Source: Trichomonas vaginalis G3 (lineage: Eukaryota; Parabasalia; Trichomonadida; Trichomonadidae). Taken from it: 64,000 bases of DNA. Positions within the stretch are counted from its first letter, which is position 1; each line of letters starts with the position of its first letter. Position numbers and translations under genes: made by a program. Below are positions 51,294 through 62,975 of this stretch, piece by piece. The notes under the pieces are model-generated. The model was not told where the DNA came from and searched no databases. It was given only the letters and a program-made list of their open reading frames with translations. The stretch lies in assembly GCF_026262505.1 (NCBI RefSeq), contig NC_067205.1:15562001-15626000 (forward strand), read 5' to 3'.

Positions 51294-53100
51294 ATTTAAA
51301 ATAAAATAAAATTTTTAATTCAAAACTTATTTTAAGCCCATAACAATAAATTCATTAACCAATGCTTGATGAGATAAATAAACCATCTATATTATAATTT
51401 GTAAAGCTCTCATTTTTTTTACTTTTGAATATTGAAAATCAATTGAAAATATATTTCTTTGAAAATAAATCAAATTATTTGAGATTAACATGATGCAAAT
51501 ATAGTATATATAGCATTAATCAAAACTTCAAAATTTACATGGATAACATTTTTTTAGTAACAATAATAGAGCACACATTTGTATAGACATATGTTTAATT
51601 ACGATTAGAAATAATATTCACAAATGTATTCAATGTTTTCAGAAATTCATAGACATTTTCAGAAGATTATTTGAATTTCCTTCTAATTTCGTAATGAAAT
51701 GACAGTTATTTATTTATTCGATCGAAATACAGAGTTTTTATATAGAATATTCATTGAAAATCTCTATTTATGCTCAAAATCAAAAATTATTATTGCGCCG
51801 ATCTATTTTATTAATTTTGCATTTATTTTTTTGTGCTTTATTTCAGATGATTATCATGAAAATCTATGTAATTAAATCAAGATATTTCAAATTGGTGTAA
51901 TAAATCCATAATGCTGTAATTATTTAAGTTCTATTAAACCATAATATCCATTACAATGCAGTTTATGGAATCACGTTATACTGTTATCATGATAACTGGA
52001 TCTTTTCAATCACGTTCAGAAAAAGCATTCGTAAATTCACAGAATTTTTCACTTGACTGAATGACGCTTTAATTCCAATTCTTAGCTATTTACATATGGA
52101 TTTCGAATTTTTCAAAGCTAACTTTTACAAATTATTCAGCCTAATAGATATGGCGATATCAAGTACACACAGGAAGAGAACCAACACAGCTTTTGGAAAT
52201 AAAAATAATCTGGAATGTCAAATAATTAAATTTATGTTGCTAAGCAATGAAATATTCTTCGACGAATATCCATTATTTTTAAAAAATGATGGCTTGGATG
52301 ATTTTATTCATTAATACATATATCTTTATGAAATTGAATTATTCAGGGTTAATTTCATTCAGAATAATGTGTTGAATACGATGATGATAATGTTTTATTA
52401 TGGAAATTGTGATAATGTAACTATATGCTATGGATAATATCTAGATCCCGAATAACAAATTTCCTTATAAGTAAAATTTTTCATTTTAATGTGTAAAACA
52501 AGACCAATAAGGAGCAAAAAGAGTACCTCATTATTTAGAATAAGGAAATTGTATTTTTGAGATTTGAAATAGTAATTACAAATTTGATATTCTCTGCATT
52601 GGCATATGATTTTATTTTAAAATGTTTGCATTCAGAGGGAATATTGAAAAGAAATTCAAATTATCATATTCAAATATTTTATAGGTTTTTGCAAGAAAAA
52701 CTAAATGTCTACTTAAATGCATTGTAATTAAAGGAAACGAAACTTTTCAATGCAAAAAATTGGAAAGGAGTTTTAGAATATTTATCAATAATTGCTAATT
52801 TTTCGTTTCATGAACGGTTGAAATTAAATTTTCAATGCTTTTTATAAAAGCAACAAAAATCAATATTACTCTACACTTCTAAAGTTCCCAAATAATACTG
52901 AAAACATCTAAGCATTCAATATGCCAATTTTGCATTTAAAAAAAATGGATGTGCTCACAATTTTAAACTTGTTTTCATTCAATTTATTAACTCCTTTTTA
53001 TCTGATTATTCTCTATTAAATGCAAATTGTCATCCCATTAATTTTTAGAAATATTCAAAATTTAATTGAATGAGAATTTAATTTTTTTTTCAATAATTCC
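51294..53100. other. Intergenic stretch, no gene recognised
   Basis: AT-rich; the 72-codon frame at 52096-52314 lacks an initiator or any recognisable domain and I do not call it. No repeats or RNA genes found. Confidence 0.6.
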
Positions 53101-53109
53101 TCATTTTCT
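53101..53109 (+). promoter_or_regulatory. Initiator of the Myb gene at 53110
   Basis: TCATTTTCT abuts the ATG, a good match to the trichomonad initiator; the expected 5' leader is about 7 bases. Confidence 0.75.
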
Positions 53110-53904
53110 ATGTCTCAATCTTCGAATAATATATGCGATATAGTCTTAGCAAGTGTTCCAGTATATGAACAGCAGAACATGAAAACACTCATTTATCAGT
53201 TTATTACAGGAGCAATTACCCTTCAAGAAGCGAAAAATCAATCCATTAAAATCATCGGAACATCATTTCCTATTGAAAATTTATCGAACTTACTAATTGT
53301 TGATAACCATCCTTTACCTTATTGCGAGAGAGGCAATTCATACGAGAAATCTGCAAAGAAAATCAAATCCTGGAAATCAATCGAAGATCAACGGCTAATT
53401 GCAGGAATACATAAATACGGTCCCGAGGATTGGAGTAACATTGCAAAATTTGTTGGCTCTGGGCGAACTACGGGTCAATGTTCTCAGAGATGGCTTCGTT
53501 CTCTAAATCCACTCATAAACAAAGGTCCATGGACTCAAGATGAAGATTGCCGACTCATGGAATGCGTCAAAAATTATGGTGATCATTCCTGGACAAAAGT
53601 TGCCTCAACTTTAGTCGGAAGAACTGATGTTCAATGCCGCTACAGATACCAACTTATTGCAAAGAAATATCCAGCGGATCTCGGAATTACATTAGATGAA
53701 GTAATATCAAAATTCTTCAAACCTGCTATGAAATCTTCTGAAGAAGTTAAGACAGTACAGGCCGAGAAGAAAGATCAGGATGGAGTAATTCCAATTTGCA
53801 AAGTCAAAGATAATTTGACAAACATGATTCAACCTATTCCATTATTTGACATCATTCCTGAAGCTAACGCAGATGCTACAAGTATTTTCAGCATGCTAGA
53901 TTAG
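53110..53904 (+). CDS. Myb-like transcription factor, R2R3 type, 264 residues
   Basis: Repeat 1 at about 86-134 (SWKSIEDQRLIAGIHKYGPE, DWSNIAKFVGSGRTTGQCSQ, RW at 128-129) and repeat 2 at about 138-185 (KGPWTQDEDCRLMECVKNYG, SWTKVASTLVGRTDVQCRYR). Each has the spaced Trp residues of Myb helix-turn-helix units. An 85-residue N-terminal region and a C-terminal tail with no recognised motif flank them. A nuclear regulator; trichomonad Myb proteins of this layout bind MRE promoter sites. Confidence 0.95.
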   Translation: MSQSSNNICDIVLASVPVYEQQNMKTLIYQFITGAITLQEAKNQSIKIIGTSFPIENLSNLLIVDNHPLPYCERGNSYEKSAKKIKSWKSIEDQRLIAGIHKYGPEDWSNIAKFVGSGRTTGQCSQRWLRSLNPLINKGPWTQDEDCRLMECVKNYGDHSWTKVASTLVGRTDVQCRYRYQLIAKKYPADLGITLDEVISKFFKPAMKSSEEVKTVQAEKKDQDGVIPICKVKDNLTNMIQPIPLFDIIPEANADATSIFSMLD

Positions 53905-54325
53905 TCAAATAATCAAATAACGATATGAAAAATTAACAAATTGCACTTGATTAGTATTTTTTATTCTTGTTTGATAAACTCTCTGATTTACTAATATATC
54001 TTTTTAATGTTCGAATAAAAGCATGATAATTCGAAACGAATAAAATTTCATGAGATAACATCAAGTTTTTGAGTCACGCCTCTATAAAATCCACATTGCT
54101 AATGAAGGATAATAACATTGCCTAATTTATAAATATTCAAACTAAAAAATTCGAAAAATTTGTAATCAAAGATTGATCTTGATGAGTATTCATACTTTTA
54201 GGCTCAATAGGCTTAAGATGAGAATATTTCAATACTTCCTTTGTTTAAATAAAAAGAAAAAAATCATACAATTTTACTGCAAAGCAAAAAAACAATAATA
54301 GTATATTAAACAACTAATAAAAGAT
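53905..54325. other. Intergenic stretch between convergent genes
   Basis: AT-rich DNA between the Myb gene and the convergent ERGIC3-like gene; nothing recognised. Confidence 0.6.
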
Positions 54326-55420
54326 TCAGATAGGAGTTAATTTTGAATTTTTGTGGATCTTTCTTTGTTTTATTGAACTAAATAAGGCGTAATCAAGAAT
54401 GTAAAAAATCATTGCTACACCTCCGGCCATAGAAACTAAATTTGAGAATAGATGGATTAGAGGGGGTCTATCTGGAAAAGATTTTGCAGTTATTATTCCG
54501 AAATCGTATTTAAATACAATTCCTGGAACAAGCGTACCATTATCAACTTGTTCCATGTATGCTGTAGAGTAATCGTTGTTTTCGGAAACATCAATTGTAT
54601 AAACTGCGTAAAAATAGCCAATTTGCTTTTGAATTGTAGAAAATCCATCTAGTTGCGAATGGTTTTGATCACCAAATCTGCAATGATTAAGTTTATATGA
54701 AAGATTTAATTCCGATACGTCGTCAATGAATGAAGAAACGTCGTGAGCATGAACACCATCTTCATCTATGACCGAATAACCAGGACTGATATGGAATTCG
54801 GCTTTAATTTTAATTGTTTCGAAATTTCCCTTTATTCTGCAACCTTCGTTTTGCATCTTTTTAAGTTCTTTAACTTTGTCAGAGCATTGTGGAATATCAA
54901 CAACACGAAAAACTTGTGCTACTTCAAGAACTTGTTGGCATGTATTGCAGCATTTGTATTTGTCTTTAAGACCTTTTGTCGCGTTACAAAAACCACATTC
55001 TGTAACCTTGCTAGTATTAAATCTTGCAGAATGATCGAAGTCTCCAATAATTTTACCATCGGAAGAAAATCTTGTGTAAGTAATATTCTGATTGTATGTA
55101 AATAAATCGAGTTGAGAAACTGCATCAATTAAATCGAAATGCAATAAATAGCAAGGAGCGTTTGGGAAAAAGATATCGAAATTTACTTTTGTTTTTTCTT
55201 GAGACTCTTTTGTAATTGTTACGCCATCAGCTTCTGTTGGTCTTTTATTAACAACACTTAATCTTTGTCTGAGTGGTGGGTTAAGAAAACTTTTGATTTC
55301 AATTACAAAAAGAGAAATAATTAAGCCAATTGTTATTAACGAAAGTATTCCACCTGTTGTTGTACCTGTTCGATGGTTGTTATCGAGTTTTTCGAATAAG
55401 TCAAGTTTGCTAAAACGCAT
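54326..55420 (-). CDS. ERGIC3/Erv46-like cargo receptor, 364 residues
   Basis: Two-pass membrane protein of the early secretory pathway. Short cytosolic N-terminus (MRFSKLDLFEKLDNNHRTGT), TM1 about 24-42, a long lumenal domain opening with the family's VNFDIFFPNAPCYLLHFDLI-type strand, a Cys cluster (C142, C145, C157, C158, C161; the family CxxC region) and TM2 about 326-345 with a basic tail KQRKIHKNSKLTPI. Length and order match Erv46, which pairs with Erv41 and cycles between ER and Golgi. An initiator TCATTTTC lies about 15-26 bp upstream of the ATG on the minus strand (55435-55446). Confidence 0.93.
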   Translation of the reverse strand: MRFSKLDLFEKLDNNHRTGTTTGGILSLITIGLIISLFVIEIKSFLNPPLRQRLSVVNKRPTEADGVTITKESQEKTKVNFDIFFPNAPCYLLHFDLIDAVSQLDLFTYNQNITYTRFSSDGKIIGDFDHSARFNTSKVTECGFCNATKGLKDKYKCCNTCQQVLEVAQVFRVVDIPQCSDKVKELKKMQNEGCRIKGNFETIKIKAEFHISPGYSVIDEDGVHAHDVSSFIDDVSELNLSYKLNHCRFGDQNHSQLDGFSTIQKQIGYFYAVYTIDVSENNDYSTAYMEQVDNGTLVPGIVFKYDFGIITAKSFPDRPPLIHLFSNLVSMAGGVAMIFYILDYALFSSIKQRKIHKNSKLTPI

Positions 55421-56534
55421 AAAATAATTTCAAGATATGAAAATGAAATTTACAACAATGGATGAAAATGATCCACCAATATGAGATATAATTATTTTTA
55501 ATATTCTTGAAATTGATTTAGCATTTTTGCATTATTCCGATATAGATTCTGTTTTTTGAATCATTTGTCATATAAATCAACGGGCAAATATGCTGTAGAA
55601 TTCGTCTGAATATCTAATGTATTAAAATAAAACCAATTTATAAATATTTCAGACCAATTTGGATGCATTTATTATTTAGAGACACTAGACTAAAGAGGTT
55701 AAATGCATGATATCCCTTGACATATTGATAATAAACATTCATTCAATATAAAAGGTTTTTAATTACTTATGTTTAATCAATGCTTTGAATTCTGTGAAAC
55801 TTGGCATTGCCATTTGATTTCTTAAAGGAATTAGGGAGCCATCATATTTAATAGGAATTAAGTTAATTATCAAAATTTATTTTGAAAGTTATTAATCGAT
55901 GATTTTAAACAAACAACATTTGTGACTTAAGATAGGTATTACATATTTATTGAGATAAAGGCAATTTCTAATAAATAGATTTTTATGAAAAAAAAATAAG
56001 GGAAAACTAAACTCATTAATTATCAATCCGTTCTTTTTATCTTATAGTAATAAATATTCTTTGTAGATTTAGAGATCGATACTGTTCTTTTGTAAAGCGA
56101 ACCAAATCAATAAAAATTTAATTGAAATAAATTAAATTATATAAGTAAAATACTTAATAGAACAATAACAGCTGTTAATATTAATATTCTTTGGATATGA
56201 ACTGTATAAAATATATAAAATATTATTTTTTCTTTTTTGAAATTCTCTTTTTATACACTTTAAAATATACTCAATATAAATTATTTTTTGATAGATAATT
56301 TTTCAATAAATATTTACGGTTATCGAGTTGTAATTGAATTACTTTAAAAACTATATCTTATGGCAGCGTGTATGCGGTTTTTAATTTTTATATTTCTATA
56401 TTTTTCAAATCTCTATGAAAATTTTTAGGAATATGAATTAAAATTCATATGAAATTCATATTTTAATAAGAGTAAATATTTACTATAAAATAATTCAAAG
56501 CGCTCTCAAAAATCTCTATATAAAACATATAGAA
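55421..56534. other. Intergenic stretch, nothing recognised
   Basis: AT-rich DNA between divergent genes; apart from the initiator near 55440 no feature is seen. Confidence 0.6.
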
Positions 56535-57356
56535 ATGGGTTGCTGTGCAACTATCCTTCGTGTTTTTATTGGGTTTACTGCACTCATATCAGCTGTTGTA
56601 TTTGCAGCTGGAGTTGCAATGCTTTTCCAAAAGAATGCAAGTAATGATGCTGAAAGTAAACCTAAATACAAATTTGATACACATCAATTGTGGTATCGAG
56701 AATATACTAACTCCGTAGCAATTTTAGTCGTTTTAATTATTTTCCTTGTCTTCTTCATTCTTACTTTCATATCAGCCGTCAGTGTTTGCTGCGTAAAAGC
56801 ACGATATACTCGAATAATGGTGTTTATAGAGTCACTCATTGCATTAGTTCCATGCATTATTGTATTTATTGTTTGTACATCAAAAAGAGAAATGATTCTT
56901 GTTAAAAATGCAGAACAAAAATTCAAAGATAGTTTGAGTGTTGTAAAAAACGTTGGCAGTAGTGTTCTTGAGTTAGTATTTGGCGAAAGAAACGAAACAC
57001 AAAAAAGAATTGTTGAAGCCACGATTAATTTAAGCAATGTTTTTGATTGCTGTTATTGGAAAGAGCAAACAGTCGAAACAGAGGGATTCTGTACATATAT
57101 GGCTGGTAAATTTCTATTAAATCTGAAACCACGCACTTTTCGCAACAGTTGCTATAAACGCCTTATGGCAGGTGGAGATGCTGGTTACTTATATGACCCA
57201 TGGTTCAAATATCCCACATTCATTTTTGGTATTGTTGGATTAATTCTTATAATCCTCATTATTCTTTGTTCAATTTCATTTTGTATACCACAAAGTAGCT
57301 TTTCTGGCAATGATAAATCATCATCTTCATCGTCCAGTTTCTCATTATCTAGCTAA
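56535..57356 (+). CDS. Tetraspanin-like membrane protein, 273 residues
   Basis: Four membrane helices at about 7-30, 60-86, 92-114 and 228-252, with a small first loop and a large loop (115-227) holding a CC pair at 172-173 (FDCCYWKE) and further Cys at 186 and 206, the tetraspanin pattern although the canonical CCG is CCY. Cys3/Cys4 just inside the membrane are likely palmitoylation sites. Short Ser-rich tail. Tetraspanins organise plasma-membrane microdomains, and trichomonads use them at the flagella and in adhesion. No clear initiator upstream. Confidence 0.75.
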   Translation: MGCCATILRVFIGFTALISAVVFAAGVAMLFQKNASNDAESKPKYKFDTHQLWYREYTNSVAILVVLIIFLVFFILTFISAVSVCCVKARYTRIMVFIESLIALVPCIIVFIVCTSKREMILVKNAEQKFKDSLSVVKNVGSSVLELVFGERNETQKRIVEATINLSNVFDCCYWKEQTVETEGFCTYMAGKFLLNLKPRTFRNSCYKRLMAGGDAGYLYDPWFKYPTFIFGIVGLILIILIILCSISFCIPQSSFSGNDKSSSSSSSFSLSS

Positions 57357-58740
57357 GTTCATTTTTATCTAAAGATTAAATTTTCATTTATTCAAATACA
57401 ATGAAAATTGTATATTTGACATCATTAAACCATTATTTATTTAAATCGATTGTATTTTTTCTCATTGGTGGCAGAGAAAAATATAATATTTTTGAAACGC
57501 TTCCATTACAGCTTGAAAAATATAGTTCTACATACAAAATCACATTCAAAATCTGAAAAACATGAAATGTTCAAAAATCAGATAAAATTTACCGTATGAA
57601 ATATGATTCTCATATTTCAGACCATAATTCTTAAATAGCAAATGCCATATTATCGACTGACCTTAGCTAAAGCACACATCTTATATAATATCACTATAGT
57701 TGGTAATTGAAAATAATTTCGAAAGTTTATCATGTGATATTTCTCCATTGTAATGAGAATTCTTATTTATCTGTATTGGATTAATGTGCTTGTTTTTAGA
57801 TCTTAAGGGCTCACTGCCTTAGTTTACAACTATTCAATTTTTTGCACTTAAATGTACTTTTTCTCTATGATAGAATTGATATTTTTAAGAATAAGCTTAA
57901 ATATAACATACATTGATCATGCTCTATCTTTTCATTGTTTCAAAATCTAAAAAAGATCTCTAGAAGGAGACTCAGGTTGTGAATAACGTATTAATGAAAA
58001 AAAAATCATTTTAAGGGTTTCAGAAAGGGTTAATTGTGCGGATTATGTTTTGAATTAAACAAAATACTACTATGGAAACTTCTGTAATATACCTACAATG
58101 AATTCAAATCTTATTTCAACAATTTTTTTGATCTCATTTATTTTCAGACGAAAGCTTTCATTTGATTATGATCATCCATATTACAAATGTACAGTATTAT
58201 TATATAGAATAAAATTGGGTTTCATTTTTCATTTGAATAAGTAATTTAAATTCAAATTGGCTAGTAAAAGCGATTTTTTAAAAGGAAATCATTATCCCTG
58301 TGGTCTAAAACTCAATCTTATATATTTTTAGATACTAGCTTTCAAACATTATTAACAGATTTCCGTATTTATTTTTTTCCTTATTTTTTATTATTAATCT
58401 GAGGTTTTGATTATAAATAAAATGACAACTGATAGGGCGGCATGAATTTCAAGTTATCTTTTATTTGAATGAGAATAGTTATTTATAACCCATCGTTTTT
58501 TTGAGAGAACAAATGATGGTCATTGAATATTTGTCACTTTTCAAATTCAAAATCGGACAATTTAGATTTCGTTTGATATGCATAAGGATGTCAATTTGGA
58601 AGAAAAGTGAGAAAATTCCTAAAATGCTAAAAATGAATTTTCCAAACGTATTTTTTTATCTCATTTTTTTGATTTTGAAAAAAATTTGGAGAGAAGAACT
58701 CTTCGTTTTTGAATTTTATCACGATGGTTTTAAAGTACTT

Positions 58741-59638
58741 CCTCAGATCTTGTTGCTAAGATCTAAACTCTCGACTCTCAAATCTACTTCCTCAGATCTT
58801 GTTGCTAAGATCTACTTCCTCAGATCTTTTTGATAAGATCTACTTTTAATGTTTAAGCACTCAGATCTCATTTTTAAAATATCTGCACCAAATTCTTACA
58901 TCTGATAATTTTCATGTGTAACCAATGTTTCCCAATCCCTTTGCCATACCCTACTAATCGCAAATTCATTCCCTTTAATTTTGTATTAAATTTAAATTCC
59001 AATCTTAATTTCTATATTATTTATGCTAACCCTTTAAATTTTGTTCTTATTTATTCACCCTCAGATACAAATTTATTTAGAATGTATTCCTCTGAGGTCT
59101 ATATTTGTATTCGAAAATAAAATCTTTAAAACTCTCTAAGTTATCATTTTCTCTTCAGATATCTAATATTTTTCTAATGACATAACTACTTTGGACGCAT
59201 ATCCAAATTCCAAAAAAATATGGAAAAAATAAAAATGAAATTGAAAAATACAATTTTTGATATGTAAAAAGAGATTTTGAAAAAAATTGGGAAAAAGAGT
59301 ATCTAATAAAATTGTTTGAGATCTATGTAGACATAGTTTTTACAGTAAAAAATCAATAATATTGAAATTGATCTGAATATATCTTTTTTTTAAGTTTGAA
59401 TGCATTAATCTCAAAGCATTTGATAAAATACTGGTTTTATTTCAAAATTCTAAATAATTTGTAATTAGATCTTTATGATGTAATTTAATTTTAAACAAGT
59501 ACAGATAAAGAGAATCATAATAAAGGTGATCTATATTGCTTAAGTAAAATTGAGTATAATAGATCGATCTTAGCAACAAGATCTGAGGAAGTAGATTTGA
59601 GAGTCGAGAGTTTGGATCTTAGCAACTAGATCTGAGAG
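58741..59638. repeat. Inverted repeat with about 75-bp arms
   Basis: 58741-58816 and 59565-59638 are near-perfect reverse complements, built of CCTCAGATCTTGTTGCTAAG and CTCTCGACTCTCAAATCTAC. The left arm is partly duplicated (a further CCTCAGATCTTTTTGATAAG at 58810). About 750 bp between arms holds nothing recognisable. Probably a foldback transposon. Confidence 0.8.
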
Positions 59639-61248
59639 TTTTATCATTTCCGGCATATTGGGCCGAAAAGGAGTGATCCGCGTAAGTATGAAAAAAAGTG
59701 AATTTTGTTGTATGGTGTTTTTTATTATATCCGTTTCTCTCACAATTTTCAATAAATATTATTGTTCAAACGGAAATATAAACAAACAATTCAAAAATAA
59801 AAATGTAAATGTAAATTGAAAATGTATTATAAACATGCTAAAAAGCGTATATTTTAAACTTAAAGGAAAAATGAAATTCGTAAAAATGAGCATGATGTTT
59901 GATAAGGGAGTTTTAATTTTTTTTTCAAAAAAATTAAGGAACTTAAATTGGTTTCGAGGCGTAGATAGGGATAAAAAGATGCTTTAAGAAGATCTCAGTA
60001 GAAATATGGTTTATAAGAGGACATAGGTCAGGATATAAGATTATGAAAATTGAAGAAGTGAATTATCAAGATGTATTTATGAGTAAATTATATTGTTTTA
60101 AGCTATCTAAATCTGTTTTGATATAAATTAAAGCGTATACTTATGCAAAATGCGAAATTTAAATTAATACCTTTTTTTTTGCTATTTGGACACAAAGATA
60201 ACAATCCATCCAATAAATGACGTATACCTAGCGAGATGAAGCATTTTAACATGAAAGACAAGAAAATCTGATTACTTGTGTTGAAAGTTTCTGTATTTCG
60301 TCTTCTTCCAAACACAGCGTTCAGATGCAGAAGAAAATCCAGCCGTAATGACGCAAAAAGACACTAAAATAAATTGGAGAATTTCTGTAAAGTTTTTACT
60401 GAGCTTTGTTATTGAACCCGAATTTGTTGCTGAGTGACAGGATATTAAATCTACGACATTCATGAGTAATTGTTATCAATTTGTCAATAAATTATGTTGA
60501 AGATGGTTTAAATGTCTTCGAAGGCATGAAATTAGATCCTAAATCTGTTTGAGTTAATAAAAGAGAACAAATGTTGAAAGAGTTGTCATATTGCCTACAA
60601 AATTTTCAAACATTTGCATTGAGACAATGTGAAAAAATGATGTCCAAAATACCTTTACTAAAATATTTTTAATTTGAATCATAACAAGGAAAAACAATAA
60701 TGGCAGAATAAGAAAAAAAAAACAAAGATGTTATGATTTGAACAGTTGCCTTTTAGATTCAAAAAGAGCATAGTGTTCCCAACCACTACACTACCTTCCT
60801 TTCGATAAAAAGCTGAATAATTAGTATTTAATGAATTCTCCACTTGGGGATTTGCGGCTTTTCCAAAATCTGTTATGATAGTTCTATATAGCAATTGATA
60901 TATAATATGTTTTTTATAATCAAATAATTTTTTAGTCCAGATAAATTTTTTAAAATTTCAAAGTCTTTCCATTCTACTAACGCTCTTCACATCCATATCC
61001 TTTACCATATATGTAATATAACGCCTTATTTTAATTCCCATGTTTACGATTTATTTGTCGAAAAACTGTCTTGCCCATTAACATCTCGGAAAAATTTTCG
61101 ACTTTTTGAATGGCCGTTTTCAAGATCTCAAAAACTGTGTGATATTTTTTACAAAGCTAATCGACATTTATTTACCACATATGTGTACTATACAATGCAA
61201 CCGGTTTCATCGAATTTTTACCGTCAGTTTTCTCGTGAGACTACCTTT

Positions 61249-61469
61249 GAAAAAATTCGAAAAAAATTCTCAAAATTCAAAAATCCCTTAATTCCTGAGG
61301 ATTTTGGAAAAAAAGTTTTTACATGAACATGTGTATATTATATGAAGTATATTGATAAGGTAAAAATCAAATTTTATTGCATATTCATCGAGAAAATAAA
61401 CTAACGAATCCCTCAAAATTGAGAGGGTAATCCTCCTCCTCTCAAATAAACGTACATACGGGTGCACCC
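61249..61469. mobile_element. TTAA-family element, 220-bp end fragment (copy C)
   Basis: Matches the last 220 bp of copy B (19593-19813), ending ACGTACATACGGGTGCACCC followed by TTAA at 61470-61473. The other four fifths of the element is absent, and no TTAA is at the left break, so it is a truncated copy. Confidence 0.85.
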
Positions 61470-62513
61470 TTAATGTCAAAAAAGTAAAATGGAAGGAATT
61501 ACGGCATTAATTTTTGAAAAAAATAATATTAATTTTAGGATTAAAATTAATATAACTGTATTCATGTGATATGATACTTAAAAATGATTCATTAATTTTT
61601 TTCAAGTAAATTTATTACTGAATAAAATTTAAAATTAGTAATATATTTCAATCAAGGGCGAGGATATTCAGGTGTAACTCAACCGAATTATATATTTTCG
61701 AATGAACAACGATAAAATGCGAAGTAAAAATATCTTTGTAATATGAGTAAAAATAAAGCGTAATGTATTAACGAGGATCTACATTATATATCTTTACATT
61801 GGTGATGACCCAAAGTGATATTTTTCATTAGATGATATTTTATTTTGTTGAACTTTTCTCGAAATTGGAGGTTAGCTTTTTTGAAATTCGAACAAATTAT
61901 TTATAACAATAAGAAGATCTTTGTATTCACTATTTATCATTTAAAAAAAGCCTGATGCCTTATGAAATTACAATAGTTTTCCTCAAATTCAATTTTTTGA
62001 ACTAAAAATATGATTAGGTAGAAGGAAAATGAATACTAATTGATTTTAAATCAAACCCATCAATGCCGATGTCGAAATGGGGGTTATTTCCTAACAAAAT
62101 ATAAACCCGTTAAAAATTGAGAGGGAAAATGATGGGAGTTTCGCTCAGAATAAATTGAATATCAATGAATAAAATATCGATCATGATATTTTCGGGTAAT
62201 ATTGATAATCGGTATTTAAAGATGATCAGAGGAAGAACATTCGATCAATGAATTTTTTGATCTCAAAAAATTTGGCCTCTCAAAATCAGACCATCAATAT
62301 TTATTGATTTTAGAATATGATATGATATCGATATTAGATAAACCAAAATGTCAATAATAAATTGAAAGGGGGATATCGATAATTGAAATGAAAGCTATTG
62401 TTTCGGGAAAATATATCGACCGATATAATAGGCTCATAGATAAATCAGCCAAATAAGCATTTAAATTTAAATTGAGAGTATCAGAAATCTGAAATTTTTA
62501 AGACTATGAAAAG

Positions 62514-62525
62514 TCATTTATTTTT
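62514..62525 (+). promoter_or_regulatory. Initiator of the gene at 62526
   Basis: TCATTTATTTTT directly precedes the ATG, one of the best initiator matches in the window. Confidence 0.75.
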
Positions 62526-62975
62526 ATGTTGAACCAACAAAGTGTAAGCATCGGAAATCTTGTAATCATGCCAGGTGTGAACGTAGTCATCAAGAAGCCT
62601 CGCCATTTCTTCACTAACTACACTGTTGAAGACATAAACAAAAGAGTTTTAAAAGCGGGTGAAAATTTAAATATAGTTTACTCCGTATTATCAAATGCGA
62701 TCGGAGTTGCCTTTACAAATAACGAATTACTAAGCCTTGCCAACATTGTTAGCAATCGATTGGGTATTTATATAGATAGAATGGCGAAGAGAAATAAGAA
62801 CGCGTTGATGTGTTGGTTCTCGGAGAATTGGATGATGATATATCCATACATCAGGAAACAAATGTCGAAAGACTATAGCATTAATCACAAACGAATCAAC
62901 GAGAACAACAACACTGAACATCTTTTCACTACATTTGATCCTACTGATGTTCTTCAACTTCTCAATAAGCACTGA
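62526..62975 (+). CDS. Small parabasalid-type protein, 149 residues, unknown function
   Basis: Intact, with an excellent initiator. The core reads FTNNELLSLANIVSNRLGIY, IDRMAKRNKNALMCWFSENW, MMIYPYI, a helical pattern (AKR.K.AL.CWF.ENW) that I associate with uncharacterised Trichomonas proteins; this association is from memory. No signal peptide, membrane helix or Cys cluster. The N-terminus (VIMPGVNVVIKKPRHFFTNY) looks strand-rich. The charged helical core could bind nucleic acid or protein. Confidence 0.75.
   Translation: MLNQQSVSIGNLVIMPGVNVVIKKPRHFFTNYTVEDINKRVLKAGENLNIVYSVLSNAIGVAFTNNELLSLANIVSNRLGIYIDRMAKRNKNALMCWFSENWMMIYPYIRKQMSKDYSINHKRINENNNTEHLFTTFDPTDVLQLLNKH

Larger units (their letters stand above)
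57357..62513. other. Gene-poor stretch with repeats and a decayed tRNA-like sequence
   Basis: No credible gene in 5 kb. It contains an inverted repeat (58741-59638), a fragment of the TTAA element (61249-61469) and a minus-strand tRNA-like sequence at 60730-60793 (TAGTGTAGTGGTTGGGAAC ... CTGTTCAAATC, then a T-run) that does not form a full cloverleaf. Confidence 0.6.

Noticed and set aside
58501..58833. 110-codon plus-strand frame
   Set aside because: Runs into the inverted-repeat arm, low complexity, and no initiator.
60679..60894. Minus-strand frame ITDFGKAANPQVENSLN
   Set aside because: No recognisable family; part of it overlaps a decayed tRNA-like sequence, and there is no initiator.
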